64,000 nucleotides of DNA from Ariolimax columbianus (lineage: Eukaryota > Mollusca > Gastropoda > Stylommatophora > Arionidae): assembly GCA_036924085.1 (NCBI GenBank), contig JAVGWX010000007.1, forward strand, positions 38,004,643 through 38,068,642, read 5' to 3'. Below, piece after piece: positions 10,560 to 20,825 of the stretch. The translations under genes and the position numbers were made by a program. Under the pieces are notes generated by a model. That model had not been told where the DNA came from. It saw only the letters and a program-made list of their open reading frames with translations, and did not search any database. The number at the start of each line of letters is the position of its first letter. Position 1 is the first letter of the stretch.

Positions 10560-11030
10560 CGAACGAGAAAAACAGGAGCACGACCCAAGGCACCCAATGT
10601 TTGGACATCAGGTACAAAACACACAAGACTCATCCAGACATGGCTTTCTAAAAACAACACATCCCATACAGACAAACCCTTAAAGTCGCCGTATCGAGAG
10701 ACGGTATAAATTGATGGAGGCCCCAGAGATGGAACTTCGGGAAGAACCTGTCCCTGGACATCATCTACAATACACAACATGGAAGTCGCTGAACAGACTC
10801 CGAACTAGTGTATCACGGTGCAAGAGGAATATGAAGCGATGGGGAATCGTAGATTATGACACGTGTGATTGTGGAGCAATACAGGACTCAGACCACCTGA
10901 TGACCTGCCCCAACCTCCAGGAAACATACAATAGGTGTGACATGCTGGAGGCAAATAGCAAGGCAATCCATGTGGCTGAATACTGGATACATTCAGTATA
11001 ACGGTGCTTGGGCACGGAAAGTAAGTAAGT
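10560..11030 (+). pseudogene. LINE-K C-terminal fragment, plus copy
   Basis: Open frame 10711-11001 encodes 'WKSLNRLRTSVSRCKRNM' and then 'YDTCDCGAIQDSDHLMTCP', a C-x-C-x8-H-x4-C knuckle like J1's but from another LINE family. The frame ends 'AIHVAEYWIHSV'. Upstream (about 10560-10710) the same LINE continues with frameshifts. A second, similar copy lies inverted at 12825-13377. Confidence 0.75.
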
Positions 11031-11860
11031 GTGTGCTATGCATTCTTGATTACATAAAGACTATGTACATAATGTACGCTACCGGTAACTTGCAAGTAAC
11101 CTATTCTGACATTTAAGTAAGGGTGTATATTATTAAAGTAAGCCGACAGGAGAAAAATTGGAGAACAAAGGTGAACCTAGAACTGAAGAGGCCCTCCAAA
11201 TGACGCACAAAAAATATCGCCCCAGGCACCAGACGGAAGGTCGGCTTGTAGAAGGCTGAAACAACAACCGGCTGTCTGATGCACAGGTTCCCAGCCGTTT
11301 TCGGGTCATGACCCCATTTTATAGAAGCAAAGTGATCAAGCTACCCTGACGCTTTAAAAAAAAGGCTTTTTAATAGGGTTAATAGAAACACATCGATATT
11401 TGATTTTTCAGTATAATATCAATCAATATAATTTTAACTACGACATATTTCTTTATTACGCAATCTACCCATCTGATTGTTGGGCAGAAACATTCGATTT
11501 ATTATATTTCACAGAAGTCGCTTACGTAAACAAAGCTCCGTGCATGACGCGATGACTTGTTTCCCACAAACTGCTTATATAAGCACTCTGGGGTCCGCGC
11601 GTTGATGTATGCGACTATGGGTCGCTTCAGTGTATCCGCTGGGCTACTCATATTTGTATAGCTTATATTCGATATTGAAAAGTTACTATATTATTCAAAC
11701 TTTATAACACTGATTAAAAATGAAAACTGCTTTAGAATCAATATTATGTTTGTTTTGTTTTTTTAGTTGACGGTTTCAACCGAGGACTCCACAGAAAGAT
11801 TTAGCTACTCATGGGCTAGGAGCCCGTGTACTCGGGTATGGACAGGCAACTTATGATCGG
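11031..11860. other. No recognisable feature
   Basis: AT-rich unique sequence between the two LINE-K arms. I saw no domain, tRNA-like promoter or array in it. Confidence 0.45.
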
Positions 11861-11864
11861 ATTG

Positions 11865-12085
11865 GTAGACTAAGACATGCACATGTAAACTACGGTACGC
11901 ACATTTAGTGTACGGTAGATAGAAATAGAATAAGGTACGCACACGTAGTGTAAGGCATAGACAAGTAGACGAAGATGCAACAATTTGCTGTTTGTGTAAA
12001 TACAGGTAGACTAAGGTACGCACATTTAGTAGACTAAGGTAGGCACATGTAGTGTAAGGTAGATAGATACAGGTAGACTAAGGTG
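11865..12085. repeat. Degenerate short tandem repeat
   Basis: Irregular repetition of 'gtagactaaggtacgcacat' and 'tagtgtaaggtagatag' units of about 40-50 bp in varying order. The reading frames across it reflect the repeat. Confidence 0.65.
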
Positions 12086-12109
12086 TGTCTAGATCTATGG
12101 TTAAACGTG

Positions 12110-12425
12110 AAGGTGGGTCCCATAGCAGCAATTGCCGTCGGGGATGAAGATAACTCTTCATGGACTAAGCCGCAGCCAGCCTTTGTGAGGTGGGGTGGCC
12201 AGTTTCCTTCTTTACTGTTTATACCTTTCCCAATCCATATGTCATCCCTTTTCTTGCTGTTTATACCTTCCCGTCAGGTGCCCATTTACAGCCGGGTCGA
12301 CTGGAGGAGCGGTCGTACCAGGAACAAACCACGCCGAATTTGTTTCCTGTCCGTCCATGACTTCGAACCTTGGCTCGGTGTAATCCCAGTTTTAGTAAGC
12401 CAGCTCACTGTCGACTAGGCTACAC
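12110..12425 (-). repeat. SINE-C, tRNA-derived repeat
   Basis: Shares 'gtggccagtttcc', 'caggtgcccatttacagc' and 'gggtcgactgg' with 24010-24165 and 39825-39920. Read on the minus strand, the other copies carry a B-box-like 'ggttcaactcc' near the 5' end, which fits a tRNA-derived SINE. This copy has extra internal duplication ('cttgctgtttatacctt'). Confidence 0.55.
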
Positions 12426-12825
12426 GCTCCACTTAGATCTACTACGGCTAGAGGCCGGCAAAATCGCCAGTGGCCATTACGCGTGACGACGCCTCAATGG
12501 GCAGAAACAAACGCATTCCACTTCACCTGGTCTGATCCTTCCTACAGCTCTCATTCGGACGCCGACTCTGGTGTTAGGATCTCTTCTTAAAACATAGGTG
12601 AGCCAACTCCTGAGTCGACACCGATTGATGGTGTGCAGGTCTTCTTGATGCTCCCGGCAAGCAGTTCTCGATTGGTGATGGTGCTCGGTCAGAGAATTAT
12701 ATGAATCTTCCTTTATTTGAATCTTTCTTTATATGAACCTTTCTTTATATGAATCTTCCTTTGTGTGAAAAGATGACAATTTGAACATATCTCATGGTTT
12801 GTGATGTTACTCGCCAACACTTACT
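12426..12825. other. No recognisable feature
   Basis: Sequence between SINE-C and LINE-K with short repeats of 'tttatatgaatctttc' near 12710-12770. No coding or RNA feature is supported. Confidence 0.4.
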
Positions 12826-13377
12826 TACTTCCCCTGTCCAAGCACCACGTTATATATCTTGCTTCCAGTATTCAGCCACATGGATTGCCTTGTCATTAAC
12901 CTCCAGCATGTCACACCTATTGTATGTTTCCTGGAGGTTGGGGCAGGTCATCAGGTGGTCTGGGTCCTGTATTGCTCCACAATCACACGTGTCATAATCT
13001 ACGCATCCCCATCGATTCATATTCCTCTTGCACCGTGATACACTAGTTCGGAGTCTGTTCAGCGACTTCCATGTTGTGTATGGTAGATGATGTCCAGGAG
13101 CAGGTTCCTCACGAAGTTCCATCTCTGGAACCTGCACCAATTCGTGCCGCCTCTCAATACGGCGACTTTCAGGATTTGTATGTATGGGGTTTGTTGTTTT
13201 TAGAAAGCTATGTCTGGATTTGAGTCTTGTGTTTTGTACCTGATGTCCAAACATTGGGTGCCTTGGGTCGTGCTCCTGTTTTTCTCTTTCGATTTCTTGT
13301 GCGACGCTTCTTCGGATCTCGGGAGGTGCTACCTCCAACACTGCGCGACATAGAGTCGCACAATAAGTACACAGCAC
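12825..13377 (-). pseudogene. LINE-K C-terminal fragment, minus copy
   Basis: Single open frame 12850-13377 (175 residues) with 'TTWKSLNRLRTSVSRCKRNM', the knuckle 'CDCGAIQDPDHLMTCPNLQE' (C-x-C-x8-H-x4-C) and end 'AIHVAEYWKQDI'. This copy is more intact than the plus copy at 10560-11030 and extends further 5' ('REKQEHDPRHP'). The two copies form an inverted pair about 1.8 kb apart. No RT domain is present. Confidence 0.75.
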
Positions 13378-13429
13378 TTGTAAATTTGTATCTGGGCATT
13401 GCTTCTATGTCTTTTCACAGCTGCTGATA

Positions 13430-13858
13430 GAAATCGCTCTTTATCTCTTCTACGCTGTCTGTTTGCGGTTAAGACCACGCCTTTACTGTGTTGTTTGTTC
13501 TTTTTCTCAGAGTAGAACAGTGTTTCTCTATACTGTTTCTATCCTTCGTATTCCTAAGATTTGTAGTTTGTCTACCTCATTCATTCCCATAACATGATCC
13601 CAATTCTTACGCTCATGATATCCGTGGTAGGTCATGCAAGTGGCTTCATTCCGGTTCATCGCTCACAGTCTAGCTAACACGGTACTGCCAAGCGACGAAG
13701 TAGATGTATATGCTGCTGTTACAATTACAATGTCATTATTCTTTTACGTAGGCAGGCGTGACTACCCTGTGTCAACACCCCCTGACCTTAGAAGATCGGG
13801 ATGACAAAATGTGTCTGACTTATATCCGGAAACCTGCCTGGATTGGTAAAGCCTGCCC
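13430..13858. other. No recognisable feature
   Basis: No domain, array or tRNA-like promoter was seen here. Confidence 0.4.
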
Positions 13859-14128
13859 GGAGTAACATTCCTGCTGGTATTTCACTAATGGCTGTCAGAG
13901 TCCTTAAGTTCCTAACCAAAGTCTGCTAGGAGTAACATTCCTGCTGGTATTTCATTAACGACTGTCAGAGTCCTTAAGTTCCCAACCAAAGTCTGCTAGG
14001 AGTAACATTCCTGCTGGTATTTCATTAACGGCTGTCAGAGTCCTTAAGTTCCCAACCAAAGTATGCTAGGAGTAACATTCCTGCTGGTATTTCATTAACG
14101 GCTGTCAGAGTCCTTAAGTTCCCAACCA
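13859..14128. repeat. 70-bp minisatellite, about 3.9 copies
   Basis: Units start 'ggagtaacattcctgctgg' at 13859, 13929, 13999 and 14069, an exact 70-bp period. Units differ by a few substitutions, the first being the most divergent. Confidence 0.95.
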
Positions 14129-14690
14129 TCGTGATGTTTTTAATCTTCCCTGCCCCCGTCATGAGGCAGTGGAGTACTCGGCTCCCCTCAAGGAGTCTGC
14201 AGTGTCCTCGGTCGACACACTAACAATGAAACCACAAGACGCCAGGCATTGGCAGTTCAATGGCAATTGCAGTTTTGAGTGCCCTTTTTTGCTACAGGCC
14301 GTGGGCATGGCAGTGATCGATCGACGCAAGGGCTACTCATGCCTAAGTGAGCTACTATTCTATGTTGCGTAAGGCATGTGGTGTCAACGTTTCTCCAGCA
14401 GCTCGATCCAGGGACATGTGTCAGTTCATTCCATTTTACGATGCAGCATTTCCCAGGACTAGTCTGTAGCGGATGTGTTGACTTAAAGATTCTAGATTTA
14501 AGTCTTCTGCTCAAACTTAGGGTACCTTGGAGCGGTTGAATGTTTCGAACTTTCAATTTCGAAGTCAGACTCACTCTACGTAAACTGTCAAAAGTGCGAC
14601 ATGAATACCAACACATCAAAAACAGAGACAATGAATACAGATAGAAAGAACACCACACTTGATATTCATGTGAATGAAACACAAATAAAG
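14129..14690. other. No recognisable feature
   Basis: Short open frames only. No known domain or repeat family was seen. Confidence 0.4.
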
Positions 14691-15245
14691 TAGGTACAAG
14701 AACTTAGGTATCGTTAACTGGTTTGACTGAGGATAGCAGACTCGACAGAGAGATAGAGACGAGAGTGCAAACGCCGTGACCGGCCAGCTGTCTCCACTAA
14801 GACACCCCAAGATTTCTCTCCAAGCAAAAAAGCAGATGATAACTAGTACATTCACCCCACGCCTGTGCTACCAGTGCCCGACATGGGCATTGAATAAGGG
14901 CCATGAACGAAAGTTAGCCACCTGTGAAATGCGGTGCCTACGAAAGGTCACTAACAACACCAGAAGAAATTGATGAGTATTCGGGAGACGGTTGTAACAA
15001 TTCCATATATACAGTACATCGAGCAACAGAGAATGAATTGGTTTGGCCACATTGTGAGAATGCAACCAGGCCATATTGTTCATGCAACCTTCTATAGAAG
15101 AACATCAGGAAGATGGGCTAGAGGTAGACCGAGAAAACGATGGATAGACCGCTTAAACGAGATCTGCCGTGAAATGGGGAAAAATGTTACTCGGGCCACG
15201 AGAGAGGCGAAAGACAAATACATACTACGACACTGGGCTACAACC
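14690..15245 (+). pseudogene. RTE-like LINE-F C-terminal remnant
   Basis: Post-RT region of a LINE: a 'KYLG'-like start near 14700, then 'FTPRLCYQCPTWALNKGHER' and 'TCEMRCLRKV' (14776-14973). After a frameshift it continues as 'QRMNWFGHIVRMQ', 'RRTSGRWARGRPRKRWIDRL' and 'ATREAKDKYILRHWATTR' (14970-15251). The last codons and stop sit inside the first unit of the 33-bp minisatellite that follows. Similar thumb sequence occurs at 61200-61470 and 35880-36150. Confidence 0.8.
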
Positions 15246-15494
15246 CGGTAGAAAGTGAGACGCAACTGGGCTACAACCCGGTAGAAAGTGAGACGACACT
15301 GGGCTACAACCCGGTAGAAAGTCAGACGAGACTGGGCTACAACCCGGTAGAAAGTCAGACGAGACTGGGCTACAACCCGGTAGAAAGTGAGACGACACTG
15401 GGCTACAACCCGGTAGAAAGTCAGACGACACTGGGCTACAACCCGGTAGAAAGTGAGACGACACTGTGCCACAACCAGGTAGAAAGTGAGACGA
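15231..15494. repeat. 33-bp minisatellite built from a LINE ORF end, 8 copies
   Basis: Eight units of 'cactgggctacaacccggta' plus 'gaaagtgagacga' (33 bp, 264 bp total). The first unit encodes the last LINE-F residues (His-Trp-Ala-Thr-Thr-Arg) and the stop codon, so the array grew from the ORF terminus and adjacent 3' sequence. The long minus-strand frames over this region are translations of the array. Confidence 0.95.
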
Positions 15495-15709
15495 CAAAAG
15501 TTAGAGGCAAAATTGAGTAACCTAGTCACACTCTGTTCATGAATATCAAAATGTTAACGAGGATTGGATGAAGGCAAGACATCTTACAAGTGGACTAGCC
15601 AACAACCTGAATCATGGTAGAATGGCATCTAACAATTCATCTCCAGCTGCAATATTTAATAGAGGACTATCTCTGCGGCACAGTTCCTCTTTGTCTTCGA
15701 TGTTTGTTC

Positions 15710-16030
15710 TCAAACCACCCGCTACCAAACCCTGAAAAGGGCTTTGTGAAAAGCAGGATGTAGTCCGGAGAAGGGAATGCGCTGTGTCGTAGTTTACAGC
15801 TTGACTGCGATATTTGTACCTTTCGGTCCGACACATCCAAATTTAGCAGGAATTTGTGGGTACTGGGTTAGTCTTTCCTCGGCGATCCGTTCTTCTTAGC
15901 CAGTCTGCTCTATCGCAGACTGTTGCCTACCACGTGGAGGTGTAAGAGGGTCTTGGTAGCTCTGGTTCGCTGCCCTTGACGCTGGCCCTGACGCTAGCAG
16001 TCAGCTCTGGTTCGCTGGCATCCTGAGATT
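15710..16030 (-). repeat. R2 SINE-like repeat, near-complete
   Basis: Minus-strand R2 copy from its 5' part ('agctgactgctagcgtcagg' sense, near 16000) to the 3' part with 'gacacagcgcattcccttc' (near 15780). The internal order matches 45580-45921. There is a small local duplication of 'ctctggttcgctg' near its 5' end. Confidence 0.75.
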
Positions 16031-16034
16031 GTAT

Positions 16035-16200
16035 TAAGTATTCGTCTTCAAAAGGACGTTTGTGATGCGGTGTCGAAATTTACAGCGAGGCTGTGATATC
16101 TGCACCTTTAGGTCCGACACATCCGATTTCAGCACGACAATTTGGTGGATATGGGTTTGCCTTTCTTCTTCAATCCCTGATTTCTTTGCCATGCTGCACG
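16035..16200 (-). repeat. R2-related fragment
   Basis: Contains 'gctgtgatatctgcacc' and 'gtccgacacatccgatttca' in R2 order but is diverged. It lies next to the preceding R2 copy in the same orientation. Confidence 0.55.
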
Positions 16201-16214
16201 GCTGCAGTATGTTT

Positions 16215-17050
16215 TCAGGATCGCCACTTCCGTTCCGGCAAAGCCTACTGATCAGACTATGTCAGTCAGAGTCAGGTGAAACATACTGTTCAGACTCAGA
16301 TAGGGTCAGATGAAACATACTGGTCAGACACAGACAGGGTCAGATGAAACATACTGATCAGACTCAGATAGGGTCAAATGAAACATACTGATCAGACTCA
16401 GATAGGGTCAGGTGAAACATACTGGTCATACTCAGATAGGGTCAGCAGAAACATTCTGGTCAGACTCAGATAGGGTCAGGTGAAACATACTGATCAGACT
16501 ATGTTAGTAAGCATCATAAAAAAACATACTGATCCGACTATGTTAGTAGAGTAGAGTCAGGCAAACATACTGATCAGACTATGTTAGTAAGGATCAGGAA
16601 AAACATACTGATCAGACTATGTTAGTAGAGAAGAGTCAGGCAAACATACTGATCAGACTATGTTAGTAAGGATCAGGAAAAACATACTGATCAGACTATG
16701 TTAGTAGAGAAGAGTCAGGCAAACATACTGATCAGACTATGTTAGTAAGGATCAGGAAAAACATACTGATCAGACTATGTTAGCAGAGAAGAGTCAGGCA
16801 AACGTACTGATCAGACTATGTTAGTAAGCATCATAAAAAACATACTGATCAGACTATGTTACTAAGGGTCAGGTAAACATACTGATCAGACTATGTTAGA
16901 CAGTCATATGAAACATACTGATCAAGGCCCCCATCTAATCTCAAATTTGTCTCCCTTGAAAAAGATTGCGTAATGACAGTCTGGTCAACGAGATGGGGAT
17001 TGGCACTTGAATCCCCATAACGGTCAGCTTACCGGATAGCCTGGCATTGC
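16215..17050 (-). repeat. R1 repeat with expanded terminal array
   Basis: Minus-strand counterpart of 6305-7205. About 16250-16925 is an array built on 'aaacatactgatcagactat', in places a ~78-bp dimer alternating 'gttagtaaggatcaggaa' and 'gttagtagagaagagtcagg'. R1 body follows at about 16925-17040 ('gacagtctggtcaacgagat'). The array unit is the complement of the R1 3' end and contains TGATCA. The monomer layout differs from the 6.6-7.2 kb array, which suggests independent expansion. Confidence 0.8.
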
Positions 17051-17381
17051 ACTACATCATACCCTGTTCGACCCTCTCAAGTACACCTGGGGATATAAGG
17101 AGAATCACTGTAACCCGCCTAAGTCGAGTAAAAGTTGCATTAGCTCAATGGGGAGACACCGTGAGATGTTCAGTCGACTGACTAGTGTAGCATATCTGGT
17201 CCTTAATGTTGCAAGAATGGGCAAAATCCAGTCCCAATTACACATTTATATTGTTGTTACCTAAATAATTATTGAACAAGCAAATATATAAATTTATTTA
17301 AAATATTTTTGGAATAATCAGTTATTTATACTAAGACAAGTTTTTCTTTGCTTTTTTTTTTTTTTTTGGTGAAGTGACACT

Positions 17382-17738
17382 TCAGGAATGTAATTTCTTT
17401 TTCTTTTTAGTGAATTGGTTAAAAAAATAATTAATTTCTTGTTCCTGTTTGCTCATCACTTGATCCCGTGTATTTCTCGTAACGAAATTGAACAGATTAA
17501 GTTGGTCAACTTTCATTGTTGACTTAACTCTTTGAATATAATCCTCGTTCCATTTGATTTCCTCACTTGCGTTATTTTCAATGTTTACTACGAGTGGGTC
17601 GCGATTTACCAGCTCAATGAACACGTGTGACTGTTGGAATGCGAATTGAAGTTGTTGATGCAAGTAAATACCTTTTCCAAAAACACAACAAAAATTGTTT
17701 TTCGGTACAGGTTTTTGAAAGACCTGTCCAGAATCCAT
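17382..17738 (-). CDS. Open frame of unknown identity, probably not a gene
   Basis: 118-residue frame starting 'MDSGQVFQKPVPKNN' and ending in a lysine run created by a poly-T tract. The middle is not low-complexity ('VFIELVNRDPLVVNIE', 'EIKWNEDYIQRVKSTM') and could be a fragment of a transposon protein, but I do not recognise the family. Its start overlaps the R5 repeat boundary, which argues against an intact host gene. Confidence 0.2.
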   Translation of the reverse strand: MDSGQVFQKPVPKNNFCCVFGKGIYLHQQLQFAFQQSHVFIELVNRDPLVVNIENNASEEIKWNEDYIQRVKSTMKVDQLNLFNFVTRNTRDQVMSKQEQEINYFFNQFTKKKKKLHS

Positions 17739-17775
17739 GAAAATTTGATAGATTAACTGGCCGTACTAGTGGATG
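17735..17775 (+). repeat. R5 dispersed repeat, copy 3 (5' piece)
   Basis: Begins 'gaaaatttgatagattaact', as copies 1 and 2 do. The rest of the R5 sequence resumes at 18457, so this copy appears split by inserted SINE and GATA sequence. Confidence 0.5.
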
Positions 17776-17779
17776 CTAG

Positions 17780-18010
17780 TAAGGGGAATCCAGGGGTCTC
17801 CATGAAGGTGTTCGCTTCGGGTGATGGATGTCGCGGGTTCAAATCACAGTGGGGACTGGGAGTTCGAGGATTTTTTCAAGTGGATCATCCAGTAAAAAAC
17901 GTGCCCTGATTTCTGAGATCAGACACTCGTGTTCAGTGACGTGCACGTTAAAAATCCCTTGGCAGTTGGAAATCTAAAAGATTAGATTTAACGGCCAAAA
18001 AGTATTTTTT
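17780..18010 (+). repeat. SINE-B, tRNA-derived repeat
   Basis: Has a B-box-like 'gcgggttcaaatc' near 17845 followed by a body with 'gtgttcagtgacgtgcacgt' and 'ttaaaaatccc'. Inverted relatives lie at 30855-31085 and 48365-48575, where the sense strand carries 'gcgggttcgaatc'-like boxes. This fits a tRNA-headed SINE family. Confidence 0.65.
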
Positions 18011-18328
18011 AAATCTAAAATTATTTTAGTGATTCTCGCCCCCACAGATATGTTGCAAAAATGGGACTGTGTGGCTACAACATCAGGTCTTGGCTACGTG
18101 GTTAGTGGAGCGGCATAGATGGCGCCTGACAGGCTGTGGGTCTACCTTGCTCTAATTTACGCTTCCACCACCACCAGTCCCAAAAATAGGCGATCGTATA
18201 TTCCAGGACGTACCAACCTAACAGTATAGATACTGAGATTGACATGGCAAGTCTCACCAGCGAATATTCGCCTGCCAAAAAATATGGTCGCCCGGCCCCA
18301 CGTCGTCTAACGACACATGTTGCCTGAA

Positions 18329-18363
18329 AATAGATAGATAGACAGATAGATAGACAGACAGTG

Positions 18364-18455
<92 letters not shown>

Positions 18456-18456
18456 T
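18329..18456. repeat. GATA tetranucleotide microsatellite
   Basis: Near-perfect (GATA)n, with a few GACA units at the left end. Probably highly polymorphic. The long isoleucine/tyrosine/leucine-rich minus-strand frame is an artefact of it. Confidence 0.98.
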
Positions 18457-18550
18457 ACAGTGTAACAACAATGTCACCTCTCTGGGTTATGGTAAGTTGG
18501 TTAAAATAGGAGAAAAAGAAGTTCACGAAAACGGCCAGATCAGGTAATAT
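18457..18550 (+). repeat. R5 dispersed repeat, copy 3 (3' piece)
   Basis: Continues the R5 sequence with 'caatgtcacctctctggg' and 'aggagaaaaagaagttcacg', matching 2785-2927. Confidence 0.55.
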
Positions 18551-18613
18551 AAAAGATTGTAAAAATAATTCCATGCACGCTTGTTACACAGAATAAATCT
18601 GAATGGCTAACTC

Positions 18614-19033
18614 TACGCCAGCAGTCCGCACCAAAAAGAGTAGTGGTACAGTGGGTTCCATCCCACTGTAACATACAAGGCAACGAGGAGGCAGACAGAC
18701 TGGCAAAAAAAGGTGCAAGACTACCACAACCAGATACTAGAGCAAGTCGTGGTCTTCAGACTTCGCACTGGCCACAATAGACTGAGGTACCACCTTTTCA
18801 ATAAATTTAAGATATGTGGCACTGACGAATGCACGTGCGGTACCGGGAAAATGACCGCTGAACATTTGCTGCAAAACTGCCGGACATACGAGGATCAGAG
18901 AAAGCAGATGTCGCCATCACCAGTGGCAACACTAGACAAGCTCTATGGCAGTGTCGACAGCCTCAGGATGACCGCTGCTTTTTATGACAAAATAAAGGTT
19001 GATGTCTGACAGCGTACGAAGAAGAAGACAGAA
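18614..19033 (+). mobile_element. J1 LINE copy C, 5'-truncated with internal deletion
   Basis: Starts within RNase H ('VVVQWVPSHCNIQGNEEADR'), then skips about 120 bp of the J1 consensus near 18740 and resumes at 'EQVVVFRLRTGHNRLRYHL'. The knuckle 'CTCGTGKMTAEHLLQNC' is present and the end is 'YDKIKVDV' plus stop, followed by 'agcgtacgaagaagaag'. A 13-bp duplication 'gaatggctaactc' flanks it (18601-18613, 19034-19046). The open frame 18713-19009 covers only the part after the deletion. Confidence 0.88.
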
Positions 19034-19046
19034 GAATGGCTAACTC

Positions 19047-19845
19047 GGAGGCAGCACAGCAAATGAGCTGAAGACAGTCAGCGACTTACAGTTGTATGCT
19101 TACATCAGGGACAGGGAAATAGAGCAAAGACCGTATTACGCCTCGAGGAGACGGCCATGGAAAACAGGCTGCACTAGTGTAGTCTGGTCACGAGAATATG
19201 GATCAGAGTGGGAAGGTAAACACCCCCTCCCCCAAAAGGCCAGCTGCAACCGGATGTGTCGGGACGAAATGTGCAGATTTCGCTGCAAACTAAGACACGA
19301 CGCACTTTTTTTTTCGACGAATACCTAAGAACGGATATCTCTTATTGTCTTCTTCCCTTCTAGCCCACACATTTAAAAAAAATAGTTGCTACGTTCTTCT
19401 ATTGTTACAATCCACAAAACGACAATCACAAATGTAATCATGTCTTGCCATCCTACTCTGTGCAATTTGCCCCAGGGGAAACTTGCTTTTCTATGTAGCG
19501 CACTTGCTAACAATAAAACGTTGCTAACAATAAAACGTGTGTTATTCGAACGTGTCTTAAACATATGTTAATACTAAGACTAAAAATCAATAGCCAATTG
19601 AAAACAAGTGATTGTTAATAAAATATCTGATTAGCGTGTTGCTTCAATATCAGTCCGCTATTTTGAGACCCTGGTTCTGAGGTTCCAGGGATAACGAATA
19701 CACATGAACAGTCAGCAATAGAACAAACAAATCTATGTTCTACAGAAGCTCAAGAGACAGTACCCTAGCAACTCTTAGACACATGTGTAAACAGATATGC
19801 CTCTCTGTGAGCGAAAAGGGTGAGGCAGTGGAATCTACATCAAAC
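19047..19845. other. Mostly featureless, with an R2-like scrap
   Basis: About 19240-19310 resembles R2 ('ggatgtgtcgggacgaaatg', 'gctgcaaactaagacacg'). The rest shows no domain or array. Confidence 0.4.
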
Positions 19846-19849
19846 ACTC

Positions 19850-20222
19850 CAACGGGATCAAGATGCTGAGCAGCGCATGAGCTGCAGTGGTCAGCGACCA
19901 TAGCTGACTGCTAACGTCAGGGCCAGCGAACCAGAGCTGCCAAGACCCTTCTAAACCTCCACGAGGTGATCCTGGATAACAGGCTGCAGCAGGGCAGACT
20001 GGCTAAGGAGAAGGGATAGAAGAGGGAATGCTAATCCGGTACTAAAAAAATGCTTGCTGAAGTCGGATATGTTGGACCGAAAGGTGCAAATATCGCAGTC
20101 AAACTGTAAACTACGACACAACGCATCCCGTTCTCTGGACTACATTCTACTTAAGCCTGTGTCAGGGTTTGGTAATGGGAGATTGAGAAAGAACAAAGCC
20201 AAGCCAAGTCAAGATAGAAAAT
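19850..20222 (+). repeat. R2 SINE-like repeat, complete
   Basis: Longest plus-strand R2 copy, from 'gggatcaagatgctgagcag' through 'gctgcagtggtcagcgac', 'ggtgatcctggataacagg', 'gttggaccgaaaggtgc' and 'aactacgacacaacgcatcc' to the 'gccaagccaag' tail. About 370 bp. No significant ORF. The internal promoter is not evident, so the SINE class is left open. Confidence 0.8.
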
Positions 20223-20261
20223 TACACCATACCAGCAGGAGATACATGTACCAATTCCACA

Positions 20262-20320
20262 GCTGAAGCAGGAGCTGAAGCTAGAGCTGAAGCAGGAGCT
20301 GAAGCAAGAGCTCAACAACT
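20262..20320. repeat. Short 'gctgaagcaggagct' tandem repeat
   Basis: A few imperfect copies of 'gctgaagcaggagctgaag' and shorter variants between the R2 tail and the next LINE tail. Confidence 0.8.
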
Positions 20321-20559
20321 CAGATCATTGTCATTCAAAACACTACAAGAAAAAAAGATAATTCTGACTCCATCGTTCAAGCCCCAAATGCGATAAAATC
20401 TCACACGAGAAAGAAAATATAACAGGATTGATGTCTCACAACAGATCTAGTCATACAGTGAATTCCGGTCCACTGTGGAGTCCGGAAGTAGCGACACGCA
20501 GACTCGCCATCCACAGAGCAGTACTGAAGCAAAAAGACATCCATTAAACAATCCGTGAG

Positions 20560-20825
20560 GACAGGAGGGACACTGGAGTCTCAAGACACACGTCCACAGA
20601 ATGGGTCTCAGAGACACGCCCACCTGCGATTGCGGAGCACCCAAACAACGGGACATATCCTGCAGGACTGCCCTATTTATACAGACCACGCGGCAGTTTG
20701 ACCCGGGGCAGCGACCATGTTCGAAAACTGTGGGGGACCGGCGAAGACATGAAACGTAATCTCCTTCGCAAACCTCACCAGGCTTGATGCTTAGCACCAG
20801 TTGATCGAAGAAGAAGAAGGTTCCA
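20560..20825 (+). pseudogene. Jockey-type LINE J3 C-terminal fragment
   Basis: Reads 'HRMGLRDTPTCDCGAPKQ' and, after a small deletion, 'LQDCPIYTDHAAV' and 'LTRLDA', with a 'gatcgaagaagaagaagg' tail. The same family is found at 45390-46215 and 31385-31555. The first knuckle cysteines are intact, but frameshifts kill it. Confidence 0.65.

Larger units (their letters stand above)
9200..10560 (-). mobile_element. J1 LINE copy B (older host), split by copy A
   Basis: A diverged J1 3' end lies in two parts: 10560 down to 10306 (knuckle region 'GTDECTLGIGKMTHERLPQ' and a 'FFEQIQ'-like end) and 9236 down to about 9200 (terminal 'gagcgtacgaagaagaag' tail). Removing 9237-10305 and one copy of the 12-bp duplication restores a continuous J1 terminus. 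This proves the nesting. Point changes in the knuckle (Arg/Leu for conserved residues) and frameshifts indicate an older copy than A. Confidence 0.8.

Noticed and set aside
15092..15529. 145-residue minus-strand repeat protein (also the 90-residue frame at 15225-15497)
   Set aside because: It is the translation of the 33-bp minisatellite, with no independent evidence of coding.
18254..18574. 106-residue isoleucine/tyrosine/leucine-rich protein
   Set aside because: It is the translation of the GATA microsatellite.
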